DNA from: Nemertoderma westbladi
Taxonomy: Eukaryota > Xenacoelomorpha > Nemertodermatida > Nemertodermatidae
Direction of reading: 5' to 3'
DNA: 20,352 nucleotides
NCBI GenBank assembly: GCA_032718475.1
Contig: JAUCBJ010005334.1
Coordinates: 1 to 20,352, forward strand
Positions 7,781 through 16,169 of the stretch are shown piece by piece. The position numbers were made by a program, and so were the translations under genes. Position 1 is the stretch's first letter. Each line of letters starts with the position of its first letter. A model generated the notes under the pieces. The model had not been told where the DNA came from, searched no databases, and saw nothing but the letters and a program-made list of their open reading frames with translations.

Positions 7781-10717
7781 CATACTTCAACCCCATACCT
7801 CAACCCCATACCTCACCCCATACCTCAACCCCATACCTCAACCCCATACCTCACCCCATACCTCACCCCATACCTCAACCCCATACCTCATCCCCATACT
7901 TCAACCCCATACCTCAACCCCATACCTCACCCCATACCTCAACCCCATACCTCAACCCCATACCTCAACCCCATACCTCACCCCATACCTCAACCCCATA
8001 CCTCAACCCCATACCTCAACCTCATACCTCACCCCATACCTCAACCCCATACCTCAACCCCATACCTCACCCCATACCTCAACCCCATACCTCAACCCCA
8101 TACCTCAACCTCATACCTCACCCCATACCTCAACCCCATACCTCAACCCCATACCTCAACCCCATACCTCAACCTCATACCTCACCCCATACCTCAACCC
8201 CATACCTCAACCCCATACCTCAACCCCATACCTCACCCCATACCTCAACCCCATACCTCATCCTCATACCTCAACCCCATACCTCAACCCCATACCTCAC
8301 CCCATACCTCAACCCCATACCTCAACCCCATACCTCAACCCCATACCTCACCCCATACCTCAACCCCATACCTCAACCCCATACCTCAACCTCATACCTC
8401 ACCCCATACCTCACCCCATACCTCAACCCCATACCTCAACCCCATACCTCACCCCATACCTCAACCCCATACCTCAACCCCATACCTCACCCCATACCTC
8501 ACCCCATACCTCAACCCCATACCTCAACCCCATACCTCAACCCCATACCTCAACCCCATACCTCAACCCCATACCTCACCCCATACCTCAACCCCATACC
8601 TCACCCCATACCTCACCCCATACCTCAACCCCATACCTCAACCCCATACCTCACCCCATACCTCAACCCCATACCTCAACCCCATACCTCAACCTCATAC
8701 CTCACCCCATACCTCAACCCCATACCTCACCCCATACCTCAACCCCATACCTCAACCCCATACCTCAACCCCATACCTCAACCCCATACCTCAACCCCAT
8801 ACCTCAACCCCATACCTCAACCCCATACCTCACCCCATACCTCAACCCCATACCTCAACCCCATACCTCACCCCATACCTCAACCCCATACCTCACCCCA
8901 TACCTCAACCCATACCTCAACCTCATACCTCAACCTCATACCTCAACCCCATACCTCAACCCCATACCTCAACCCCATACCTCAACCCCATACCTCACCC
9001 CATACCTCACCCCATACCTCAACCCCATACCTCAACCTCATACCTCAACCCCATACCTCAACCCCATACCTCACCCCATACCTCAACCCCATACCTCAAC
9101 CCCATACCTCACCCCATACCTCACCCCATACCTCAACCCCATACCTCAACCCCATACCTCAACCTCATACCTCACCCCATACCTCAACCCCATACCTCAA
9201 CCCCATACCTCACCCCATACCTCAACCCCATACCTCAACCCCATACCTCAACCTCATACCTCACCCCATACCTCAACCCCATACCTCAACCCCATACCTC
9301 AACCCCATACCTCACCCCATACCTCAACCCCATACCTCATCCTCATACTTCAACCCCATACCTCAACCCCATACCTCACCCCATACCTCAACCCCATACC
9401 TCAACCCCATACCTCAACCCCATACCTCACCCCATACCTCAACCCCATACCTCAACCCCATACCTCAACCTCATACCTCACCCCATACCTCAACCCCATA
9501 CCTCACCCCATACCTCAACCCCATACCTCAACCCCATACCTCAACCCCATACCTCAACCTCATACCTCAACCCCATACCTCACCCCATACCTCAACCCCA
9601 TACCTCAACCCCATACCTCAACCTCATACCTCAACCCATACCTCAACCCCATACCTCAACCCCATACCTCAACCCCATACCTCAACCTCATACCTCAACC
9701 CCATACCCCAACCTCATACCTCAACCTCATACCTCAACCCCATACCTCAACCTCATACCTCAACCTCATACCTCAACCTCATACCTCAACCTCATACCTC
9801 AACCCCATACCTCAACCTCATACCTCAACCCCATACCTCAACCCCATACCTCAACCCCATACCTCAACCCCATACCTCAACCTCATACCTCAACCCCATA
9901 CCTCACCCCATACCTCACCCTCATACCTCAACCTCATACCTCAACCTCATACCTCAACCCCATACCTCAACCTCATACCTCAACCTCATACCTCAACCTC
10001 ATACCTCAACCCCATACCTCAACCCCATACCTCAACCTCATACCTCAACCTCATAACTCAACCTCATACCTCAACCCCATACCTCAACCTCATACCTCAA
10101 CCCCATACCTCACCCCATACCTCACCCCATACCTCACCCCACACCTCAACCTCATACCTCAACCTCATACCTCAACCCCATACCTCACCCCATACCTCAC
10201 CCCATACCTCAACCCCATACCTCACCCCACATACCTCACCCCATACCTCACCCCATACCTCAACCCCATACCTCAACCTCATAACTCAACCTCATACCTC
10301 AACCCCATACCTCAACCTCATACCTCACCCCATACCTCACCCCATACCTCACCCCATACCTCACCCCACACCTCAACCTCATACCTCACCCCATACCTCA
10401 ACCCCATACCTCACCCCATACCTCACCCCATACCTCACCCCACATACCTCAACCCCATACCTCAACCCCATACCTCACCCCATACCTCACCCCATACCTC
10501 ACCCCATACCTCAACCCCATACCTCAACCCCATACCTCAACCTCATACCTCAACCCCATACCTCACCCCATACCTCAACCCCATACCTCAACCCCATACC
10601 TCAACCTCATACCTCAACCCATACCTCAACCCCATACCTCACCCCATACCTCAACCCCATACCTCACCCCATACCTCACCCCACACCTCACCCCATACTT
10701 CACACCATACCTCACCC
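7781..10717. repeat. 12/13-bp minisatellite (AACCCCATACCTC), more than 200 units, G-free
   Basis: About 2.9 kb of head-to-tail units. The main unit is AACCCCATACCTC (13 bp), mixed with a 12-bp form lacking one A (ACCCCATACCTC) and a T form (AACCTCATACCTC). The T form is concentrated at about 9600-10080. Rare variants act as markers: CTCATCC at about 7887, 8257 and 9336; ATAACTC at about 10053 and 10281; CCCACACCTC at about 10138 and 10365. They show that multi-unit blocks were duplicated together. The right end decays into CCCACACC, CATACTTCACACC. The minus strand carries GGGG in nearly every unit. No stable coding frame is supported because mixed 12/13-bp units scramble the phase. Confidence 0.98.
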
Positions 10718-10724
10718 ATTTATT

Positions 10725-11093
10725 GTTATGAGATCTTTAGTTCACAAAGCCAATGGCGTAGCCAGGCTTCAGGCAAATTTTTGAAAATTTTGTGTTAAAA
10801 CTTTACACTTTATTGGTTCTCTACACAGCCAGTTACCGCGCAATGTTCACTACTCTCTATGCTCTTCGTCGAAGCCGAGGGCGTACGGCTATGTACCCAA
10901 GGTACTACTAGTGCAGTAGGTAGGCCTATAATGGTGATGTACTTAATGGATAGTTGCGACTAAGAATGTTATGCTTAATTTTTTTACATAGGGTTTGAAT
11001 AATCTAATAAAATCTTGTGAAATATTAATGGGATGAATATAAAGAAATTTGCAATATATATTATGTATTATATTTTGTATTTAATTATATTAC
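10725..11093. other. unclassified AT-rich DNA, possible decayed transposon end
   Basis: The segment GCCAATGGCGTAGCCAGGCT near 10749-10768 resembles a phrase often seen at the ends of invertebrate transposons, but no partner end was found here. From about 10970 the sequence becomes very AT-rich. Confidence 0.35.
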
Positions 11094-11183
11094 AATTAAA
11101 ATATATTCAATATAGTATATTATTATAATTTTTATTTAATGAAATTAAAATTAAAATATATTCAATATATTATATTATTATAT
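11094..11183. repeat. 56-bp AT-rich tandem duplication
   Basis: AATTAAAATATATTCAATAT at 11094-11113 recurs at 11150-11169, each continuing into TATATTATTATA. A further partial copy (TATAATTTTTATTTAAT) appears at about 11293-11309 after an inserted segment. Confidence 0.8.
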
Positions 11184-11290
11184 ATTTTGGTGTTATAGTG
11201 CTGTGCATTATTATAATCTGGTATCTGGTAAGCCGCTAGCGGCTGGGGGCATGAGCCCATGACATTAAAATTCAATTCATTCATTCATTC
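11184..11290 (+). mobile_element. 107-bp 3' tail of a non-LTR retroelement with (ATTC)n end
   Basis: This segment interrupts the AT-rich duplicated unit: the expected continuation of 11183 is found at 11291 onward. It is flanked by the 6-bp direct repeat ATTATA (11178-11183 and 11291-11296). It carries a GC-rich hairpin-like stretch (CTGGGGGCATGAGCCC, near 11244-11260) followed by a run of ATTC units to 11290. A 3' stem-loop plus a short tandem-repeat tail is the pattern of CR1/L2-group LINE ends and of SINEs that use them. It is strongly 5'-truncated and encodes nothing. Confidence 0.65.
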
Positions 11291-11448
11291 ATTATAATTT
11301 TTATTTAATTAAATTATAATTAACATTTTAAATTTATTTCAAAAAGTTAGAAATTTGCTAAAACAATATGGATATTGAATTTGGAATTTATTAAGAAAAA
11401 AAGTAAAAAGATTTATAATACTTAAACTTAACAAATAATATTATGAAC

Positions 11449-11456
11449 ATGTTTAC
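11449..11456. repeat. left 8-bp target-site duplication ATGTTTAC
   Basis: Repeated exactly at 16162-16169. The form fits nTnnnnAn (T at position 2, A at position 7), the target consensus known for Ac-like hAT transposases. Confidence 0.88.
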
Positions 11457-11855
11457 TAGGGCGGTGCGTTTTTTACTTTTTTTCGATTTCATTGTTCTAC
11501 CGGTGCACAAAAGTTGCCAAATGGTATAAAAATAAGGCAAAAAAAATTTCTTTCAATTTCGTCTATATCTTCACGGATCCCAAGAGGGTTGAAATTTTGT
11601 GCCATCGCGATGCACCATAATGAAATTTATAACAATATAACACATTGATGAAAGAACAATGACTCAAAAAAGAACTTCCTGCATGCATCAAATGTCATCA
11701 AATGGGTCCAAACTTAGTTAGATACCAAAATTTTAATTTTTGGATCAAGGAAACTAGTGCCACAGGCACGTGGCCACAACCTACCATTTGGCGCAAGTGA
11801 TGATTATTCTCAATTTTCGCGATGGCCAACTATGAGTTCTCCTACTGCATTCATA
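11457..11855 (+). repeat. outer left inverted arm of foldback element
   Basis: It is complementary to 15766-16161 over its length, including landmarks GGATCCCAAGAGGG, GCCATCGCGATGCACC and CTAGTGCCACAGGCAC. In the first 200 bp only about four differences were seen by eye. Confidence 0.93.
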
Positions 11856-12471
11856 TTATGCTCATTAGAACCGCAATGGCCGATTTAGTGGGGGTAGACA
11901 CCTTCAAAACAAACGTAGAGCGAATAGTTCTTGAGATATCGCAGAAAATGTGAAGTCCGGCACAAGTCTACATTACCGCCTTGATGTGATATCACCTTGA
12001 TGTAATACACTAAAATGAGATTTTGAATTATCTCAAGGAATCACGAATAGACACATCACAGAAATGATCGATATAGTGGGTGAAGACACCTTCAAAATAA
12101 GAATAGAGTCATTAGTTCTTGAGTTATTTTACAAAATGTCAAGTCTATGTCCACCAATTAATACTTGATATTGAGTTGACCCATTCCACACATTTTGTAC
12201 AAAAACTATAGTGAATTAATCACTACTCTTTAATTTTGAAGTTGTCTGTATACACTAAATCAATTTGTTGCAGTGATGTTATATTTTTGATGCCTTAAGA
12301 TAATTAGAAGTAACATTTTTATGTATTGTCTATAAATCATCAAGGCGGTAATGTTGACTTGTGCCGTACTTTACATTTTCTGCAATATCTCAAGATCTAT
12401 TCGCTCTATGCATGTTTTGATGGTGTCTACCCCCACTAAATCGGTCATTGCGGTTCTAATGAGCATAATAT
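11856..12471. repeat. inner palindrome made of two diverged unit pairs
   Basis: The left side holds two related units in the same direction: about 11868-11985 and about 12059-12150. Both contain (G/C)GATxTAGTGGG, AGACACCTTCAAAA and TAGTTCTTGAG. The right side holds both as reverse complements: about 12232-12276 for the inner unit and 12345-12471 for the outer unit. The outer pair matches at roughly 90% by eye, while the inner pair is much more diverged. The palindrome breaks exactly at 12471, where the LINE begins. Confidence 0.85.
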
Positions 12472-12472
12472 T

Positions 12473-15016
12473 AAGATATCCCACTTTGGGGAGATTTTCA
12501 CAAATGACATAATCAACCCCTTTCAATTAACAGTAGCAAGCGTGTCTGACAAAGCTTCTGGGTCGGAAGTCACTTACAGATTTAGAGACAAGAAAGGTAA
12601 TGTGTTAAGAAGCAGCTTTATTGACCATGTGATTATCTCCAAGGACTTGTACAGCAATATGTTGAATAGTATCATGCTAAATACCAATATCTGTAACCTT
12701 TCCGACCATACCCCAGTACAATGTCTCTTTAAGTTTGAGAAGAAGGTGCAGCATAGAAATCAGATACAGAAGTCCCCCTTCAATATGACAATTCCTCATT
12801 TCAATAGGGCTACACAAGACCAGTTATATAAATATAGAGAGGAAATAACTAAAAGCTTGTCAAATATAACATTTAGACCTGAGCGGATATGGTCATCAGA
12901 TCCGAAAGATTGCGAAACCACTTTGGCTGATCTCACTGCTAAACTACTACAGGCAGCCAAAAAACATATACCCATGACATTCATCAGACCATCCAAAAGA
13001 GGGAAAAGAAGGAGGAAGATCAGACAGGTGGCAAAAGGCAGACTAGGACAACTAAAGGAGGCTGCTGAAAAAGCCAAAGAAACATGGTGTAGCAATGGCC
13101 GATTAACTGACTGTACAGACAAACTCTATATTCAATATAAGGTCTCATGGCTGGCATATAGTGAAGAAGTTGCTAAAGTTGAGCGTATTAGCTACCAAGA
13201 ACACATTCGTGATCTCATAAAGTCATGTAGAGAAAATGATCATAAATTCTGGAGACTTACCAAAGAAAACAGGAATTCCACAGATATCACAGAAGAGGTA
13301 GCTGATCGGCTATTTTCGCATTATAAGGACCACTTTCGGGAAGTAAGCACCGGCACTGATAAATTAGAAAAGCGACAAAATACTGCCATTGTTAATAATG
13401 ACCTCAATAGAATCAACGTAGATCAAGTAAAAAGATCAATAAAAGCACTTAACCGAGGAAAGTGCAGCGACTATTTTGGTCTGAGAACTGAACACTTTTA
13501 TTATGGACCTGGGGATGTTATTGCAAGTGAGTTAAGCTTTCTTTTTAACACTATGATAGCAACAGGATCATGCCCTGACGATCTATGTGTTGGTCTTCTG
13601 ATGCCCCTGTATAAAGGGAAGGCACTAGATAAATCTGTTCTCAAAAACTATCGTGCAGTGACAATTATTCCGACGGTAGCAAAACTATGGGAGCACATAA
13701 TCCTACCATATTTGAATCTTGCATCTACTGATTATCAGCTGGGTTACAAATCTAAATGCGGCACAGAAATGACATATATAACAGTGAACAGTCTGATCGA
13801 CTATTTTCACAAGGGGCAGTCAGATATGCATATCCTGTCAATTGATCTGAGCTCAGCGTTTGATTGCATCAATCATAAGAAGTTGTTTTCGATGTTACAT
13901 GATCAAAATGTGGAACTGAACTTATTACATTCATTAGAATCCTACTATAGTAAAGGCAACGCTGTTTTATGTTGCAGTGGATATACTTATGTAGAGCGAA
14001 TCTTGCTGGAGAAGGGTGTTCGTCAGGGAGGAGTACTATCCCCTTATTTATTTAACTTCTACCTGGCCAAACTATTCCTAGAAATAGAACTAAGAGGTTA
14101 TGGTATACATGTAGGTAAGCAATCATTTGGTGGGATCTGTTATGGCGATGATATTATTCTGCTGGCCAATTTGAAGTCAGATCTTGAGGCCTTAACTGCA
14201 TTGAGTTGCAATTATTTCAATAGCCACAACTTGGTGATAAATTGGAAGAAATGTCATTACATGACTCGCAACATTTCAAATGTGGAGTCAAATAGTCTGC
14301 TGGAAATAAAGGAAGAAGGAGTAACTCTTACCTCTGAACTAACATGTAGTTACCTAGGACTACCTTTACCACCCACTAAAGGAAATCTTATTAAACACTT
14401 CAATAGTCGAATCTGGACCAATGTTAGCCGAATGGAAAAACGAGGATTTTGTGTGAACAGCGTTCCCTTGGATATAACTGGCAATATTTGGAATGTCATT
14501 TGCCTGCAATCGATTCTCTATGGCAACGCAATGCTGTCGGAGGACGAGGGTAAAATAATATCATGCAGCTTAATGAAAGCCTTAAGACAGATTACTAGAG
14601 TGGGAAACTATGTCTCGAAGGTAACACTATGCAAGTTATTCAATATCTCATCAATTAAGACAATTCTACAATGCTCAAAACTCAGATTAATTTACAGCAT
14701 ATTTAATTGCGGCAATCCAAAAATATTATATCTTTTTAATTATGTGCTTGGACAACACCTTACAGGTCAAACATCCGTGAAGCTGTTCACAGAATATCAA
14801 AAGGCTGCTTGGGAGTTAAACTTTCCTTCACTTAGCAGCATTAGTGTCCATCAATATGGTATTAAAAGCATGACAAGAGAGCACCTGAGAAATTTTGACC
14901 ATATCTCACTAAGGCGGATGTTTAAATATCTATTTATTAGATCCGTGCTGAACTGCAATAGAGGGTCCTTTGATGCAAAGCGAGAGGTTGTGCTAGATTT
15001 TTACAATGTTCAGTAA
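12473..15016 (+). CDS. LINE ORF2-like protein, C-terminal part: endonuclease remnant plus reverse transcriptase
   Basis: One uninterrupted frame runs from the LINE 5' junction to TAA at 15014-15016. No start codon is assigned, because the protein is cut by 5' truncation. Residues below are numbered from the GTG codon at 12542, with 23 more in-frame residues before it. The C-terminal end of an APE-type endonuclease is seen as FIDHVIIS (26-33) and SDHTPV (54-59). A basic linker (151-165, SKRGKRRRKI) follows. The reverse transcriptase has KNYRAVTIIP (368-377), GYKSKCGTE (401-409), motif A SIDLSSAFD (433-441), motif B GVRQGGVLSP (492-501), catalytic YGDD (534-537), motif D near INWKKC (566-571), and YLGLPL (604-609). 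The C-terminal 200 residues show no CCHC knuckle or RNase H. In family terms it would nick target DNA and reverse-transcribe its own RNA. This copy lacks most of the endonuclease and cannot be autonomous. YGDD instead of the commoner FADD/YADD is notable. The lack of stops over about 2.5 kb implies a young insertion. Confidence 0.92.
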   Translation, partial: KISHFGEIFTNDIINPFQLTVASVSDKASGSEVTYRFRDKKGNVLRSSFIDHVIISKDLYSNMLNSIMLNTNICNLSDHTPVQCLFKFEKKVQHRNQIQKSPFNMTIPHFNRATQDQLYKYREEITKSLSNITFRPERIWSSDPKDCETTLADLTAKLLQAAKKHIPMTFIRPSKRGKRRRKIRQVAKGRLGQLKEAAEKAKETWCSNGRLTDCTDKLYIQYKVSWLAYSEEVAKVERISYQEHIRDLIKSCRENDHKFWRLTKENRNSTDITEEVADRLFSHYKDHFREVSTGTDKLEKRQNTAIVNNDLNRINVDQVKRSIKALNRGKCSDYFGLRTEHFYYGPGDVIASELSFLFNTMIATGSCPDDLCVGLLMPLYKGKALDKSVLKNYRAVTIIPTVAKLWEHIILPYLNLASTDYQLGYKSKCGTEMTYITVNSLIDYFHKGQSDMHILSIDLSSAFDCINHKKLFSMLHDQNVELNLLHSLESYYSKGNAVLCCSGYTYVERILLEKGVRQGGVLSPYLFNFYLAKLFLEIELRGYGIHVGKQSFGGICYGDDIILLANLKSDLEALTALSCNYFNSHNLVINWKKCHYMTRNISNVESNSLLEIKEEGVTLTSELTCSYLGLPLPPTKGNLIKHFNSRIWTNVSRMEKRGFCVNSVPLDITGNIWNVICLQSILYGNAMLSEDEGKIISCSLMKALRQITRVGNYVSKVTLCKLFNISSIKTILQCSKLRLIYSIFNCGNPKILYLFNYVLGQHLTGQTSVKLFTEYQKAAWELNFPSLSSISVHQYGIKSMTREHLRNFDHISLRRMFKYLFIRSVLNCNRGSFDAKREVVLDFYNVQ

Positions 15017-15050
15017 AGGTGTCATATTTTGTGTATAACACTTAGAAAGG

Positions 15051-15688
15051 TCGGACCATTTTACACCCGATCACTTTAAACTCCCGACCATTTTATACGC
15101 CCGACCATTTGATGTTAATAGGTGTATTATTCATCGCGTTAATGTAGCTCTATCATCTTATATAAGGTGCTTTTATTATGTATCTCGATTATTGATATGT
15201 ATCCCGGTGTACTATGTACTATCAGAACCGACCATTTATATGCCCAATCATTTTATGTCAACATGCGTACTATTTATCGTGTCAATGCTGCTCTATCATC
15301 TTATATATAAGGCGCTTATATTGTGTATCTCGGTTATTGATATGTATCTCGGTGTATTATGTACTATCAGATCTGACCATCCTTCGCCCGACCATTTTAT
15401 ATGCCCGTCCATTTTATGTCAACATGTGTACTGTTCATCGTGTTAACGCTGCTTTATCATCTTATACAAGGCGCTTATATTATGTATCTCGATTATTGAT
15501 ATGTATCTCGGTGTAGTATGTACTATCAAATCTGACCATCCTTTGTCCGACCATTTTATATGCCCGACCATTTTATATGCCCGACCATTTTATATGCCCG
15601 ACCATTTTATATGCCCGACCATTTTATGTAAACATAATGGTATTATGTATCTTGGTTAGTGTTATGCTTATTGGCAGTTTGTACTATC
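15051..15688 (+). repeat. tandem repeats in the LINE 3' UTR (about 150-bp units, plus a 17-bp array)
   Basis: Four related units of roughly 145-175 bp begin at about 15051, 15228, 15374 and 15533. Each joins CGACCATTTTA motifs, ATGTCAACATG, TCATCTTATA, GGCGCTTATAT, and TATGTATCTCGRTTATTGATA, ending GTACTATCA. Within the last unit, CGACCATTTTATATGCC (17 bp) is repeated in register at 15548, 15565, 15582, 15599 and 15616. Open frames of 60-100 codons here follow the repeats and are not genes. The fourth unit is the most diverged. Confidence 0.88.
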
Positions 15689-15719
15689 GTTTGCCACATA
15701 TAAATTCTATTAATCTATC

Positions 15720-15725
15720 AATAAA
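15720..15725 (+). promoter_or_regulatory. LINE polyadenylation signal AATAAA
   Basis: A canonical hexamer about 40 bases upstream of the LINE 3' end, followed by the GC-rich GCCGCCGGGGCC stretch and the TTGAA-repeat tail. Confidence 0.6.
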
Positions 15726-15745
15726 GCCGCCGGGGCCTAAACCGG

Positions 15746-15769
15746 ATGTTGAATTGAATTGAATTGAAT
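15746..15769 (+). repeat. (TTGAA)n LINE tail at the integration junction
   Basis: About four TTGAA units in succession, the last one merging with GAATGC of the foldback arm. Short tandem-repeat tails instead of poly(A) are typical of CR1/L2-like and I-like LINEs. Confidence 0.8.
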
Positions 15770-16161
15770 GCCGTAGGAGAACTAAAAGTTGTCCATCACC
15801 AAAATTGAGAATAATCATCACTTGCGCCAAAGAGTAGGTTCTGCCCATGTGCCTGTGGCACTAGTTCCCTCGATCCAAAAATCAAAATTTTGGTTTCTAA
15901 CTAAGTTTGGACCCATTTGATGACATTTGATGCATGCAGGAAGTTCTTTTTTGAGTCATTGATCTTTCATCAATGTGTTATATTGTTATAAATTTCATTA
16001 TGGTGCATCGCGATGGCACAAAATTTCAACCCTCTTGGGATCCGTGAAGATATAGACGAAATTGAAAGAATTTTTTTTTGCCTTATTTTTTCACCATTTG
16101 GCAACTTTTGTGCACCGGTAGAACAATGAAATCGAAAAAAAGTAAAAAACGCACCGCCCTA
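15766..16161 (-). repeat. outer right inverted arm of foldback element
   Basis: The reverse complement matches 11457 to about 11855. It begins right after the LINE tail with GAATGCCGTAGGAGAACT, complementary to AGTTCTCCTACTGCATTC on the left, and ends CGCACCGCCCTA. Confidence 0.93.
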
Positions 16162-16169
16162 ATGTTTAC
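16162..16169. repeat. right 8-bp target-site duplication ATGTTTAC
   Basis: Exact partner of 11449-11456, directly after the terminal A of the right inverted arm. Confidence 0.88.

Larger units (their letters stand above)
12472..15765 (+). mobile_element. 5'-truncated non-LTR retrotransposon (LINE) with (TTGAA)n tail
   Basis: Comparison of the two foldback arms gives both junctions. The right arm matches the left arm through ...CATAATAT (12471) and resumes at GAATGC (15766). The LINE therefore occupies the gap. It starts inside the endonuclease domain (ORF1 and most of the endonuclease are missing), contains the RT frame, a 0.75-kb repeat-rich 3' UTR and an AATAAA at 15720-15725. It ends with a short GC-rich hairpin-like segment and TTGAA units. 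No clear target-site duplication is visible; the GAAT of the target is identical to the tail unit, so some bases at the junction are ambiguous. The tail type and RT motifs suggest the CR1/L2/Jockey group, but the clade is not resolved. Confidence 0.9.
11457..16161. mobile_element. hAT-like foldback transposon (long inverted arms) interrupted by a LINE
   Basis: The element starts TAGGGCGGTGCG and ends CGCACCGCCCTA, and is flanked by the 8-bp duplication ATGTTTAC. An 8-bp TSD with termini of the form YARNG is typical of the hAT superfamily. The outer arms (11457 to about 11855, and about 15766-16161) are inverted copies with very few mismatches. Inner arms (about 11856-12139 against 12192-12471) continue the palindrome with more divergence around a loop of about 52 bp (12140-12191). 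Without the inserted LINE (12472-15765) the element would be about 1.4 kb, almost wholly palindromic. It has no transposase frame, so it is non-autonomous. Assignment to hAT rests on TSD and termini only; other 8-bp-TSD groups (P, Merlin) are less likely given the ends. Confidence 0.85.

Noticed and set aside
7781-10717. C-rich short tandem repeat considered as telomeric DNA
   Set aside because: The unit AACCCCATACCTC is not a known telomere repeat (animal telomeres use CCCTAA). The array is internal and has irregular 12/13-bp units.
12796-13122. 108-codon minus-strand frame
   Set aside because: It is antisense to the LINE reverse transcriptase frame and has no recognisable domain.
15192-15762. 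Three open frames of 61-100 codons after the RT gene
   Set aside because: They follow the tandem repeats of the LINE 3' UTR and have no independent support.
11457-16161. Idea that the RT is the native gene of an inverted-repeat element (a new RT-transposon type)
   Set aside because: The intact arm gives an empty site, the RT frame is 5'-truncated exactly at the junction, and a normal LINE tail marks the other junction. A later LINE insertion explains everything.
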